Positions 43,678 through 52,984 are shown, counted from the first letter of the stretch. The stretch: DNA of 64,000 nt from Frigoriglobus tundricola (GCF_013128195.2 NZ_CP053452.2:3782001-3846000); one strand, 5' to 3'. Notes: generated by a model not told the origin, from the sequence alone. Made by a program: numbers and translations.

Positions 43678-43866
43678 GTAGTCATCACGCTCCGCGTGAT
43701 GTCCCCGCCCCTACACAATGTTCGCACGGGAGCGATACCCCCCGACCTCAGCGGACATCACGCGGAGCGTGATGACTACGGTGCGGAGTATCGCTCCCGT
43801 GCGGTCCCACAACCGCGCCCCGATAGCGGACATCACGCGGAGCGTGATGACTACGATGCGAAGTAT
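43678..43866. repeat. 75-bp tandem repeat with an inverted leading arm
   Basis: A 28-base word (GGACATCACGCGGAGCGTGA and on) occurs at 43753-43780 and 43828-43855, and inverted at 43678-43705. Each direct copy is the start of a 75-base unit ending CCCGATAGC. The second unit is cut by the IS66 element after 43866; its other half resumes at 45472. Confidence 0.88.
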
Positions 43867-45463
43867 GTAACCGTTCACAGGAGACTGGCCCTACGTTTTT
43901 CAGGGCTTTTTGCATGAGGTCCGTGAGCGGTTGCCTCAAACACCCGTCTTCCATAATTGAACGGACGCGATGACGCCGATCCCTCAACCGCCGGAACTCC
44001 CGAGCGACCTGCCCCCACAGGTCGTGGCGTATATCCGCATTCTTGAGGCCACGATTGCCGAGCTCACCGCCCAGGTCACCGGGCTCACCACCCGCGTCGC
44101 GGAACTCGAGGCCCGTCTCAACCAGAACTCCACCAACTCATCGAAACCGCCCTCGTCCGACGCCCCGCACACGAAACCGGCCCCGCCCAAGCCGTCCTCG
44201 GGCAAGCGTCGCGGGGGCCAACCGGGGCACCCCAAAGCGGAACGCACCCTGCTGCCGCCGGATGAGATCCGGACCCTCAAGCCGGCCACGTGCCGGGGCT
44301 GCGCGCACCCGCTGACCGGGGACGACTCGAACCCGGCCGTTCATCAGGTCCACGAGGTCCCGGTCGTCACGCCCCACGTGACCGAGTACCGGTGCCACCG
44401 GCTCCGGTGCCCGCACTGCGGCACGACAACCGTGGCGGCGGTGCCGGCCGAGGCGGCGACCGGATACGGGCCCCGGGCTCAGGCGGTGGCCGCGCTGCTC
44501 ACCGGCTCGTGCCGCCTGGGCAAGCGCGGCACGAGCCAATTGTTCGCCGACCTGTTCGGCCTGCCCCTGAGCCCGGCGATGGTGTGCAAGCTCCAGCACC
44601 GAACCGCGGAGGCGTTGAAGCCGGTGGCCGAAGAGGCCCTGATGTACACCTGCGGGCAACCGGCCAACGTGGACGAGACCAGCTGGAAGCAGGGCCAGAA
44701 GCGGGCCTGGCTGTGGGTGGCGGTGACCACGTTGGTTGTGGCGTTCCTGATCCGCAAGACCCGGGGCCGAAGCGCATTCGAGGACCTACGGGATGGGTCG
44801 ACGGCGGTCCACACGACCGACCGGTATCCGGTGTACACGCACCTCGACAAGCACAAGCGCCAGCTGTGCTGGGCGCACCTGCGGCGCGACTTCCAGGCGA
44901 TGATCGACCGGGGCGGTTCCGGGACGGCGATCGGGGCGGCCCTACTGGCGTGTTCGGACGCCCTGTTCGAGAACTGGTATCGGGTCCGGGACGGAACCCT
45001 CACGCGGTCCACATTTCGCTCGGTCTACATCCCCGCGTTGCGTCGCCAGGTGGGCGAGTTCTTGCGGACCGGGGCCGCGTGCGGCTGCGCCAAGACGGCC
45101 GCCACGTGCGGCGAGCTGTTGCCGGTCGAGGCGTCGTTGTGGACGTTCGCGCGGGTCGTCGGCGTGGAACCGACCAACAACGCGGCCGAGCGCGAGGTGC
45201 GCCACGCCGTGTGCTGGCGCAAAACGAGCTTCGGGACCGACAGCGAACGCGGGAGCCGATTCGTGGAACGGATCCTCACGGTGATCGCCTCGTGCCGCCG
45301 CCAGAAGCGCAACGTCCTGGCGTTCCTCATCGACGCCGTCACCGCACACCGGACCGGCGCGAAGGCACCGACGCTCGTTCCCGCTCAGGCCCAACAACAG
45401 AACGTTGTGAATCCGCTCTTCGCAAACTGTTGATACACTGCCGCATCACCTATGAACGCTTAC
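43867..45463 (+). mobile_element. IS66-family insertion sequence (ISBst12-like, single transposase)
   Basis: 1597 bases. Ends GTAACCGTTCACAGGAG and, inverted at the right, GTAAGCGTTCATAGGTG match at 14 of 17 positions and start with GTAA as in IS66. Both sides carry the 8-base target duplication CGAAGTAT (43859-43866 and 45464-45471). The element sits inside the second unit of a 75-bp tandem repeat, so the empty site can be rebuilt exactly. Only one gene is present, as in the ISBst12 group. Confidence 0.95.
43970..45433 (+). CDS. IS66-family transposase
   Basis: 487 residues, full length. N-terminal leucine-zipper-like helix (ILEATIAELTAQVTGL), basic linker (PPSSDAPHTKPAPPKP), zinc-finger region with CRGC and CPHCG, then the DDE core: NVDETSWKQG, TDRYPVYTHL, CWAHLRRDF and the final Glu in PTNNAAEREVRHAVCWRK. 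No frame disruption, intact ends and target duplication suggest a recent and possibly active copy. Confidence 0.96.
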   Translation: MTPIPQPPELPSDLPPQVVAYIRILEATIAELTAQVTGLTTRVAELEARLNQNSTNSSKPPSSDAPHTKPAPPKPSSGKRRGGQPGHPKAERTLLPPDEIRTLKPATCRGCAHPLTGDDSNPAVHQVHEVPVVTPHVTEYRCHRLRCPHCGTTTVAAVPAEAATGYGPRAQAVAALLTGSCRLGKRGTSQLFADLFGLPLSPAMVCKLQHRTAEALKPVAEEALMYTCGQPANVDETSWKQGQKRAWLWVAVTTLVVAFLIRKTRGRSAFEDLRDGSTAVHTTDRYPVYTHLDKHKRQLCWAHLRRDFQAMIDRGGSGTAIGAALLACSDALFENWYRVRDGTLTRSTFRSVYIPALRRQVGEFLRTGAACGCAKTAATCGELLPVEASLWTFARVVGVEPTNNAAEREVRHAVCWRKTSFGTDSERGSRFVERILTVIASCRRQKRNVLAFLIDAVTAHRTGAKAPTLVPAQAQQQNVVNPLFANC

Positions 45464-45638
45464 CGAAGTATCGCTCCCGTGCGGTCCCACAACCGCGCCC
45501 CGATTTTCGGAAACTGCGGGTGACGCGCGCGGGAGGGCTGTCGGTTGTCGGGGCCATCCGGTATCGTGGGAGGACGGGCCGGCACGCCGGGTCCGTTCGC
45601 GTTGTGACGTGCCCGACCGCCTCCGACTAAGGTGAGCG

Positions 45639-46127
45639 ATGCCTCCGCCGGGGTTCTCGTGGGTCGATCGGCCGCGGCTCGCCGCCCTGGCGCGGCCGCG
45701 CTCGGACGACGACCTGCGGTGGCTGCGCCGCAACGGCGTCGATGTGCTCGTGTCGCTCACCGAGGACGCGCTCCCGCGGCACTGGGTGAACGACGCCGGG
45801 CTCCTCGGGGTCGTCGTCCCCGTGCCGGACATGGAAGCGCCGACCGACCGCCAGCTCGATCACATTCTGGCGACCGTCCGCAAGGCGAACTCCTCTGGTA
45901 TGGGCGTGGCCGTTCACTGTGCCGCCGGTTTGGGCCGCACCGGCACCGTCCTCGCCGCGTACTTCGTAGCAGCGGGCCTGTCGGCCCGCGAGGCACTCGT
46001 GAAGGTGCGCAACTTGCGCCCCGGGTCCGTGGAGACCGCCGAACAGGAGCGGGCGATCGAACGGTACGCCCGCCGCATGGCCGGCGCCGACGCCGACCCG
46101 CCCGCGGGCGCGGACGACCCCGCGTGA
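45639..46127 (+). CDS. dual-specificity-type protein phosphatase
   Basis: 162 residues. The Cys-based P-loop HCAAGLGRTGT (Cys94, Arg100) is complete, and Asp64 in PVPDMEAPT is placed as the general acid. An N-terminal VDVLVSLTEDALP and the helix SAREALVKVRNLRP match small dual-specificity phosphatases such as PTPMT/DUSP23-like proteins. It dephosphorylates tyrosine or other phosphoesters in the cytoplasm; no kinase is beside it. The next gene, 105 bases downstream, is also a phosphatase-superfamily protein. Confidence 0.9.
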   Translation: MPPPGFSWVDRPRLAALARPRSDDDLRWLRRNGVDVLVSLTEDALPRHWVNDAGLLGVVVPVPDMEAPTDRQLDHILATVRKANSSGMGVAVHCAAGLGRTGTVLAAYFVAAGLSAREALVKVRNLRPGSVETAEQERAIERYARRMAGADADPPAGADDPA

Positions 46128-46232
46128 CGCGAGCGGGTCCGGGTCCGTTTCGTCGGGCGGCCGTGGCTCCCGCTCGCCCCCGGCTGTAAAACTGCCCGTG
46201 CCCCTCCGTTCTCCTACACGGTGCCGCCCCCG

Positions 46233-47981
46233 ATGCGCCCCGCCATTGTGCTCGCGCCGCTCGCCGTTCTTGCTGCCGCCGTCACGGGCGTCGCGGTGTT
46301 CGCGCTGACCCGCCCCGTGACGCCGCCGCCGGAGCGGAAGGTCCGCCTCGCCGTGCTGGTCGTGTTCGACCAGATGCGCGGCGACTTCCTCGAACGCTGG
46401 CAACCCCTCTTCGGGCCGGACGGGTTCGTCCGGCTCCAGCGCGACGGGGCGTGGTTCACCAACTGCCATTACCCCTACGGCGTCACCACCACCGGCCCCG
46501 GGCACGCTTCGATGCTCACCGGCGCGTGCGGGGACCGGCACGGCATCGTGAACAACGACTGGCGCGAGAAGGGCGAGTCCGTGTACTGCGCCGCCTCCCC
46601 GCGGTACAAGCTCGTACCGAGCCCGCCGTACCCGGGCGACAAGAAGGGCGCCGAACGGGCGGGCGGCACCCCCGATGCCCTCCTGAGCGAGACCGTCGCC
46701 GACGTGCTGAAAGAAGCGACCCGCGGCCGGGCGAAGGTGTTCGGCCTGTCGCTCAAGGACCGGTCCGCCGTCCTCCCGACCGGCCGGCGGCCCGACGGCG
46801 CGTACTGGTTCTACGGCGTCTTCGGCACGTCCACCTACTACGCCGGCGGCGTGCGCCCGTGGGTCGCGGAGTTCAACCGCGCGAAACTGGCCGACCGGTG
46901 GTTCGGGACGGAGTGGGCGAAGTTCCGGTCGGAGGTCGATTACGCCGCGTGGAGCGGGGCCGACAAGATTCTCGGTGAGGGCAAGGGCGTCGCCCAGGGG
47001 GTGACCTTCCCGCACCCGATGAAAGGCGTCGACGAGAAAAAAGGCGGGGACGAGAAAAAGCCGAGCGAGCAAGGCATCGGCCCGAAATACTACGAGGCGC
47101 TCGCCAACTCGCCGTTCGGCAACGACCTGTTGCTCGAGTTCGCCAAGACGTGTATCTACGCCGAGAAACTCGGTCAGCATTACGACCCGGACCTGCTCGT
47201 CGTGAGCTTCTCCTCGAACGACCTGATCGGCCACACCTGGGGGCCGGACTCGCAGGAGGTGCTGGACGTGACGCTCCGCGCCGACGCGATCATGGCCGAT
47301 CTGCTCACCTTCCTGGATAAGCGGGTCGGGAGGGACCAGTACCTGCTGGCCGTCTGCGCGGATCACGGCGTGTGCCCGCTGCCGGAGGTGAGCCGGGCGC
47401 GGGGGATCACCGAGGCCCAGCGCGTCGATCCGCAGGAGCTGCACAAGGCACTGGACGCGCACCTGACGGCGCTGTTCCCCGCGACCCAACCAACCGCCGG
47501 CAAGACCGCGGGGTGGGTCGAGGGCATGGGGTTCCCGTGGGTGTACCTGAACCCGCGCGTGGTCCGGCTGAGCGGCCAGTCGCGTGAGGCGATCGCCGCC
47601 GAGGCGGCAAAGTTCCTCGCAACGCGGCCGGGGGTGTTCCGCACACTCACGCGGAGCGAACTGAGCGGTCCGGTGCCGGAATCGGACGAGATCGCGACGC
47701 GCGAGAAGCGCTCGTTCCACCCGGCGCGGAGCGGCGACGTGTGTGTGATTCTTCAGCCCTACTGTCTGCCGTCAGCGGCGATCGGGACGGGAACCACGCA
47801 CGGGTCGCCGTTCGATTACGACACGCACGTACCGCTCCTCGTGTACGGTCCCGGCATCAGCGGCGGTCCCCGCGACGAACCGACCACCCCGCAAGCCCTG
47901 GCGGGCATCTTCGCGAAGTGGCTGGAGGTCCGCCGCCCCAAGGACGCCGCGTTCCCGGTTCCCGAAACGCTCCAGCAATAA
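46233..47981 (+). CDS. alkaline phosphatase-superfamily protein (PafA-like)
   Basis: 582 residues; ATG 46233 (GTG 46221 also in frame). N-terminal membrane/signal segment (MRPAIVLAPLAVLAAAVTGV). Metal-site motifs of the alkaline phosphatase superfamily: LVVFDQMRGDFLERW, nucleophile Thr in GVTTTGPGHASMLTGACGDR, FSSNDLIGHTWGPDSQE, LAVCADHGVCPLPE, and a late His in THGSPFDYDTHVPLLVYG. This is the PafA-type phosphate-irrepressible enzyme with a Thr nucleophile, exported and acting on phosphate monoesters. Insert regions with Lys/Asp-rich DEKKGGDEKK. Confidence 0.88.
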   Translation: MRPAIVLAPLAVLAAAVTGVAVFALTRPVTPPPERKVRLAVLVVFDQMRGDFLERWQPLFGPDGFVRLQRDGAWFTNCHYPYGVTTTGPGHASMLTGACGDRHGIVNNDWREKGESVYCAASPRYKLVPSPPYPGDKKGAERAGGTPDALLSETVADVLKEATRGRAKVFGLSLKDRSAVLPTGRRPDGAYWFYGVFGTSTYYAGGVRPWVAEFNRAKLADRWFGTEWAKFRSEVDYAAWSGADKILGEGKGVAQGVTFPHPMKGVDEKKGGDEKKPSEQGIGPKYYEALANSPFGNDLLLEFAKTCIYAEKLGQHYDPDLLVVSFSSNDLIGHTWGPDSQEVLDVTLRADAIMADLLTFLDKRVGRDQYLLAVCADHGVCPLPEVSRARGITEAQRVDPQELHKALDAHLTALFPATQPTAGKTAGWVEGMGFPWVYLNPRVVRLSGQSREAIAAEAAKFLATRPGVFRTLTRSELSGPVPESDEIATREKRSFHPARSGDVCVILQPYCLPSAAIGTGTTHGSPFDYDTHVPLLVYGPGISGGPRDEPTTPQALAGIFAKWLEVRRPKDAAFPVPETLQQ

Positions 47982-48050
47982 CGCGGGGCCGTGGGAGCGA
48001 TGGGCGGAAGCCCGTCGCCGCTTGGTCGAACGGGTTTGAAATCGGTTCGG

Positions 48051-48155
48051 GAAAGTAGGCGACTCGCTCCGCGAGTCGCGCCTCGACGTGTGGCGGAGAG
48101 GCGATTGATTGGGGGCCGGTGGCTGGCGTCACTCGCTCCGCGAGTGACCTACTTT
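48051..48155. repeat. GAAAGTAGGCGA palindromic element, copy B
   Basis: GAAAGTAGGCGACTCGCTCC at the left and GTCACTCGCTCCGCGAGTGA CCTACTTT at the right form a large imperfect palindrome; short perfect CTCGCTCCGCGAG hairpins lie in both arms. Copy A at 35600 lacks the left inner hairpin. Confidence 0.8.
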
Positions 48156-48240
48156 TTTTGCCCGGCCACCCAGAATGTAACATCCGACGCCGGCTCCGTG
48201 CTTAGGCAGAAGCGGGAAGGTGATCTACCAGTTGCTTTTC

Positions 48241-48300
48241 TTGTGGTGCAAGCGGACGCCTGCTGCCTTTGTCGAAGCAGGCGGGACGCCTGCACCACAA
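48241..48300. repeat. GTGGTGCAGGCG-family palindrome, diverged
   Basis: TTGTGGTGCAAGCGGACGCC... at the left and GGCGGGACGCCTGCACCACA at the right pair over most of 24 bases, around 11 unpaired bases. Perfect relative at 28852-28907. Confidence 0.75.
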
Positions 48301-48337
48301 CGCGAGCAAGCGGGGACATTATTTCTCCGCCCATACC

Positions 48338-48622
48338 TTAGTGCATGTCGTCCACTCGACCCGATCCGAGCGGGATCGTGATCCCGTGCATGATCGCTTC
48401 GTAAAGCGCGGCGAGCAACGACCCCCGGAACAGGTCGCCCTTCTGGTCGACCGGCGCCGGCTCGCGGCGCACGGCCGCGGGCGGTTCGTTGAGTTGGAAG
48501 TCGCGCACCACCGGATCGACTTCGCGCCCCTCGGAGAGCGGACCGCTCGGCGGGCCGGCCAGCGCCGCACCGCACACCGCCACCACACCCGCCACGCCGA
48601 GCAGCGTTCGCCGCAACGTCAT
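48338..48622 (-). CDS. small secreted protein
   Basis: 94 residues from ATG 48622, preceded by GAGGTTGAGCG. Signal peptide MTLRRTLLGVAGVVAVCGAALAG, then a short charged domain (REVDPVVRDFQLNEPPAAVR) and a C-terminal helix (GSLLAALYEAIMHGITIPLG). No known family. It ends 38 bases from the diverged palindrome. Short length and lack of homology recognition keep the confidence moderate. Confidence 0.6.
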   Translation of the reverse strand: MTLRRTLLGVAGVVAVCGAALAGPPSGPLSEGREVDPVVRDFQLNEPPAAVRREPAPVDQKGDLFRGSLLAALYEAIMHGITIPLGSGRVDDMH

Positions 48623-48901
48623 CGCTCAACCTCTGCGAGCGGGTCACCGGTGGGCGGTCCGTCGCGCACCCGAAACCCGCAGTCAAAGGAGCGGCTATAG
48701 CATCGTTCGCGATCTCCGCAAGCCCGCGAATCGGTGTTGTTACATATGGGTGTGGAGAACGGGCGCCGTTGAGATCGTGTACTCGTCCGCGGCTTGAACA
48801 ATTCCAGCGTTTTCCACTGGCGTTACCGAACGCGCGACGCTATTTACCCCCGCCACGCAACGATTTTTCCGTGTCCTGTCACCCTCACAAGGAGGTGTCC
48901 C

Positions 48902-50353
48902 ATGCGCCGCAAACTGGTGCTGGGGGCCGGTCTGGTCGCGTTCGTCGGCGGGTCGGCAGCGGCTCAGTTTGCCGTGGACCGCCCGCAGACCGCGGCCCCA
49001 CTGCCCGGCGGGGTGCAGCCGGCCGCGGCCCCCCCGGCGCCCGTTCTGGGCGGCTACCAGCCGCTCACCCCGCCCTCCGCGCCGACGTCGCCCTCCGCGC
49101 CGATGTACTCCAGCCCGACCGCGCCCCGGGGCGGCGCGTATGTGCCGCCGGTCGACGGGCTGCGGCCGGCGACCTACGGGTCGCAGACGTCGCTCTACGG
49201 GTCACCCGCTCCCGCTCCCGGTGTGGTCCCGGCGGCCGCTTCGCTGCCGGTGCACATCGAGATCCCGACCGTACTCGGCAAGGACCACCCGTGGCTCATC
49301 AAGCCGGAACACGGGCCGTACTTCATCATGGTGAAGAGCTACGTCCGGCCGGCGAAGGACTCGCGCGCCGCGAAGGAAGCGCTGGAACGGGGCGAGAAGG
49401 GGCTGAGCGCCCGCGAACTGGCCGAAGGGCTCGCGGCCGAGATCCGCGACACGTACAAGGTGCAAGCGTTCCTGTACGAGTACATCTCCGAGGAGCGGAA
49501 GGCCGAAGAGCGGGCGCTCATCATCGCCCGGCAGAAGGCGCGGACCGAGTACGTCGGCCAACTCGACGCGATCAAGCAAAAGGCCCAGATCCAGGGCATG
49601 GACTTCCTGGACCCGGATAACAAGTTGCGCGTCCGCAAGCACGACCAGTTCGACCAGATCGGCGTTCTGGTCGGCGGGTTCCAGACCGACACCGACGCGT
49701 CCAAGGCCCTCGTCCAACTGAAGAAGTGGCCGACGCCCAAGAACGAGGTGCTGTTGGACAAGGGACTGGTGCTCAACACCACAGGCACCAAGCCCTCGGC
49801 GGAGAGCGGGTCCATCAACCCGTACCCCGGCGCGTTTGTGGTGCCCAACCCGGTGATCGCGCGGGCGACCCAACCGACCGGACAGGCGGCGGCTGTGGAC
49901 CCGTTCCTCAAGAAGCTGAACGACGCGCACCCGTACAACTTGTTTAAGGCGACGAAGGGCTGGACGCTGGCCGTGAAATCGTTCACCGCCCCCGTCGAGA
50001 TCGTGAACAAGTCCGATTCCGGCCAGATGCGCAAGATGGCGGCGGGCAAGGGGGCCGAGGCGCTGCTCGCGGGCGAACTCCAGGCCGAAGAGATGGCGAA
50101 AGCGATTCGTGCGATGAAGGGGCCGGGCGGGCAGTCGCTCAACCTCGAGGCGTTCGTGCTCCACACCCGCACCGCCAGCCTCGTGACGATCGGCCAGTTC
50201 GACAGCCCGGACGACCCGGCGCTGCTCGCGACCAAGCGCCTGCTCAGCGGGTTGTCCGCGCACGTGAGCGAGGACCAGGCCGGGGCGCGGAAGTCCGTTA
50301 ACGCCCCGACCTTGTTCGACAACATGATTCCGATGCCGGTTCCGAAATCGTAA
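48902..50353 (+). CDS. secreted protein with proline-rich linker, unknown function
   Basis: 483 residues; ATG 48902 follows AGGAGGTGTCCC? at 48891-48900, a strong ribosome site (ACAAGGAGGTGTCCC). Signal peptide MRRKLVLGAGLVAFVGGSAAA, then an 80-residue Pro/Ala/Ser-rich linker, then a compact domain starting HIEIPTVLGKDHPWLIKPEH. Repeated helical and strand elements (AAEIRDTYKVQAFLYEYISE and TKGWTLAVKSFTAPVEIVNK) suggest two related SPOR-like halves that both begin with a phrase like YFIMVKSYVRPA / WTLAVKSFTAPV. A link to peptidoglycan is possible but unproven. A terminator hairpin follows. Confidence 0.75.
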   Translation: MRRKLVLGAGLVAFVGGSAAAQFAVDRPQTAAPLPGGVQPAAAPPAPVLGGYQPLTPPSAPTSPSAPMYSSPTAPRGGAYVPPVDGLRPATYGSQTSLYGSPAPAPGVVPAAASLPVHIEIPTVLGKDHPWLIKPEHGPYFIMVKSYVRPAKDSRAAKEALERGEKGLSARELAEGLAAEIRDTYKVQAFLYEYISEERKAEERALIIARQKARTEYVGQLDAIKQKAQIQGMDFLDPDNKLRVRKHDQFDQIGVLVGGFQTDTDASKALVQLKKWPTPKNEVLLDKGLVLNTTGTKPSAESGSINPYPGAFVVPNPVIARATQPTGQAAAVDPFLKKLNDAHPYNLFKATKGWTLAVKSFTAPVEIVNKSDSGQMRKMAAGKGAEALLAGELQAEEMAKAIRAMKGPGGQSLNLEAFVLHTRTASLVTIGQFDSPDDPALLATKRLLSGLSAHVSEDQAGARKSVNAPTLFDNMIPMPVPKS

Positions 50354-50385
50354 GGAGCGGAACGGCCGGGCGGAATTCGACCCAC

Positions 50386-50441
50386 GGCCGCGTGCGGACC
50401 GGCCTCTCGCTCACAGGAGCGAGGCCGGTCCGCACGCGGCC
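50386..50441. terminator. terminator hairpin
   Basis: GGCCGCGTGCGGACCGGCCTC (50386-50406, 21 bases) is exactly complementary to 50421-50441 with a 14-base loop. It lies 33 bases after the stop of the upstream gene and 45 before the end of the convergent glycosyltransferase relic, so it can end both transcripts. Confidence 0.8.
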
Positions 50442-50485
50442 CGATTCGTTCTGACGGCACAGGGTTGCGGACACGTGTGGTCCGT

Positions 50486-51568
50486 TTACGCCGTGCGGCC
50501 GTCCTGTGCGGCGGCGATGGGGCGCAGGAAGTTCGCGGCGAAGCGGATGCGGTCCGCGGCGGCGCCGGAGCGCCCGGCGGCCACGTCGCCGACGAGCTAC
50601 GGAGGTGGGCGAAGCACCGGGCGTCGTCGCCCGCGCCGCGCGCGGCGGCCCACGCCTGCCGCACCCCGGCTTCCGCCCACACCACCCCGGACAGCACCCG
50701 CGCCTGCCAGCCGGGCCAGTGCCGGCGGGCGTAGGTCAGGAGCGCGTGCCGCGTGATGAGCCGCAGCGGCGGCGGCACGCGGCGGTCGTGCAGGGGCCAG
50801 TGGTGCGTGACTTCCAGGCCCGGATCGAACCAGACCTGCCACCCGGCCCCCGCCGCCCGGCGGCAAAAATCGACATCTTCGTAATAGAGGAAGAACGACT
50901 CGTCGAGGCCGCCGGAGCTGCTCGAAGCACTCGCGCCGCACGAGCAGGCAGCCGCCGGTGGCCCATTCGACGGCCCGGCGCGTGCCGCCCCGGTTGGTCC
51001 GGCACTTCCGCCGGGCGCGGGGACGAACAGGCCGGCCAGCGTGCGAGCGAACGTCGGGAACGGCCCGGCCGACGGCTGAGGGGTGCCGTCGCGGTTGAGC
51101 AGCCGGAACCCGATCACGCCCACGTCGGGGGTGACGTCGGCGCGGGCGACCGCGCCGAGCACGTCGTCGAGGAAGCCGTCCGGGACGGTGACGTCCGGGT
51201 TCAGCAGCAGCACCCACGGCCCGGCGGTGAGCCGGCACCCGCGGTTGACGGCCGCGGCGAACCAGGTTGTGGTCGAACCGCCGCACGGACACGCCGCGGA
51301 GCCCGGCCACGCGGGCCGCGAGCCGGTGCGCCGGCGAGGCGTTATCGACCACCCGCACCTCGGCCGCTCCGGTGCGGACGGCCGCCGACCGCCGGAGCTG
51401 CCGCACGAGGCGGGCGGTGTTCTTCCACTGACAGTAGTTGACGACAACGACGGCCAACTCGGCGGTCGGCGGTGCGACCGGTCGGTACGGCGCGAGGCCG
51501 CGGTCGTGACCGGGTGCGGCCACGGGCGAGTGCGGCGGGGTGCCGTCTGGCGAGTGAGCCAGGGCCAT
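50486..51568 (-). pseudogene. GT2 glycosyltransferase broken by several frameshifts
   Basis: ATG 51568 begins MALAHSPDGTPPHSPVAAPG and leads to the GT2 nucleotide-binding start LAVVVVNYCQWKNTARLVRQ and VRVVDNASPAHRLAA. The frame is lost after RRFDHN (near 51265). Another frame supplies WVLLLNPDVTVPDGFLDDVL; the first frame returns for EWATGGCLLVRRECFEQL, then the second resumes with GGLDESFFLYYEDVDFCRRA. A third frame gives the ending VGDVAAGRSGAAADRIRFAA and a stop at 50486. At least four indels are needed. All family motifs survive, so the damage is recent or is sequence error. It would transfer a sugar to rhamnose/polysaccharide-type acceptors (WbbL-like). Confidence 0.78.
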
Positions 51569-51778
51569 GAGGGTTCCTTCCCTGTGCCGGCCGCGGGTCC
51601 GCCCGCGGTCGCGAGATGATACGCCCAGTGGGAAACCCGATGCAACCGCAACTCGTCGGCCCCGGCACAAACTTTTTCCGGCCCGGAATAGTGACCGGGC
51701 GTTCAGGCGGACGAGGGCGTAGCACCGACTCTTGGTAAATGGGAGATTGACGGTCATCGGTGTCCCTCACAGCAAACC

Positions 51779-52984
51779 TCAACCCGCGACCCGGTCACAC
51801 CCATCTCGTGTACCCGATAAAGGCTGCCTCCCGGAAAAATTGCCGCACCCGTTCCGCCGGGCCACGAACACCTCCACCGTCGTTTCGTGGACGATTTGCC
51901 CGGCTCCCGGCGCACGAGGCGGCACCGGCGAGTGATCGAGTTCCGACACCACCCGCCCGAACTCACTCTCAGGAAATTCCGACCGCGTCACCGTTCGCCC
52001 GGCGTGCCGCAACACGAACCGCGTTCCTGCCGGAAGCGTGTCGCCGGCCGGGACGATCTCCCGCGCGGCGACCGGTCCGGCGAACTCCGTCGCGAAGCCG
52101 TGGGCCGGGCCGAACGCCGCCCGAAGGCGCTCGCGGATGTGCGCACGCGACGACACCGCCCGCAGCGGCCACTCGCGGCCCATCTGGCGGGCGGAGAGGG
52201 TCAATGAGAGGAGCGCCCGGTTCAGAGCGAGGAGCCGCGTGGGGTCGGCACTCGCGGCCATGAACCCCCGCGCGAGCCGTTCGGGGTCGAGTCGGCCCGG
52301 TCGGTGCAATCCGGAGTACGGGCCGAGGGCCGCCACGAGCGGGTGCTTCGCTTGCTCCAGCACCTCGACGAACCGGCGGAACGGCTCCCACCCGACCGCC
52401 AGCACCTCATCGAACTCGTTCGCCGGCGCGAGGAGCGCCTTCTGCTCGTCGGTGAGAACGGCGACCAACGCGGGGTCGCGAGCGAAGTTCGTGAGCGGCA
52501 GTTCCCCACCCGCGATCAGTTCGGGGAACAGACAATCGGGGCTGGTCGCGAGGTCGAGGAAGTGCACCACCACGCCCCCGGGCCGCAGCACCCGGCCCAC
52601 CTCGTCCCGCACCGACGCGAGATCGGGTATCGTGTCGAACACGCACAGCCCCAGCACGGCCCCCGCGGAACCGGTCGGAACCGGGAGCGCAGTGGCTTCC
52701 GCGCGGACCGCGTGCGCGCCGGGGTGCCGCTGCCGGAACGCGTTCAGGAGCGGTTCCGAGGGTTCGGTGTGTGTCGCGTGGGCCGCGAGGGCGGGCGGCA
52801 GCCAGTCGAGCAGTTGCCCGCCCCCGGCGCCGACTTCTACCAACTGACCAGTCGGCGCAGGAAGGTACGCCGCCAGCACCGCCCGCGCGATCCGCTGTGT
52901 CAGAGCGTCCCAGGGCTTGCGGACCTGGGCGAGGTGATCCAGAAGGGCCGGGTCGTGCCAGCGGTCGAGAGGGGATGGGAGCAT
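51779..52984 (-). CDS. SAM-dependent methyltransferase
   Basis: 401 residues from ATG 52984. Class I methyltransferase: motif I LVEVGAGGGQLLDWLPPAL, motif II region HATHTEPSEPLLNAF, GAVLGLCVFDTIPD (motif IV), VGRVLRPGGVVVHFLDLA (motif post-I/V). The second half (about 170-400) is a large helical and beta extension seen in planctomycete methyltransferases; substrate unknown. It starts 211 bases upstream (on the minus strand) of the broken glycosyltransferase gene, in the same direction, so they may share a polysaccharide or glycolipid role. Confidence 0.82.
   Translation of the reverse strand: MLPSPLDRWHDPALLDHLAQVRKPWDALTQRIARAVLAAYLPAPTGQLVEVGAGGGQLLDWLPPALAAHATHTEPSEPLLNAFRQRHPGAHAVRAEATALPVPTGSAGAVLGLCVFDTIPDLASVRDEVGRVLRPGGVVVHFLDLATSPDCLFPELIAGGELPLTNFARDPALVAVLTDEQKALLAPANEFDEVLAVGWEPFRRFVEVLEQAKHPLVAALGPYSGLHRPGRLDPERLARGFMAASADPTRLLALNRALLSLTLSARQMGREWPLRAVSSRAHIRERLRAAFGPAHGFATEFAGPVAAREIVPAGDTLPAGTRFVLRHAGRTVTRSEFPESEFGRVVSELDHSPVPPRAPGAGQIVHETTVEVFVARRNGCGNFSGRQPLSGTRDGCDRVAG

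Larger units (their letters stand above)
47982..48337. other. gene-free stretch with two palindromic elements
   Basis: About 356 bases between convergent genes. Contains copy B of the GAAAGTAGGCGA element (48051-48155), a diverged GTGGTGCA palindrome (48241-48300), and nothing else recognised. A run of T follows the first element at 48150-48157, which could aid termination of the PafA-like gene. Confidence 0.65.

Noticed and set aside
45627-47720. Open frame of about 700 codons on the minus strand opposite the two phosphatase genes
   Set aside because: The forward genes carry clear catalytic motifs; the minus-strand translation is Arg/Gly/Val-rich low-complexity sequence typical of GC-rich shadows.
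49339-51651. Single 770-codon minus-strand protein including the glycosyltransferase
   Set aside because: Its second half runs antisense to the secreted-protein gene (48902-50353) and reads as low-complexity; only the 50.5-51.6 kb part holds GT2 motifs.
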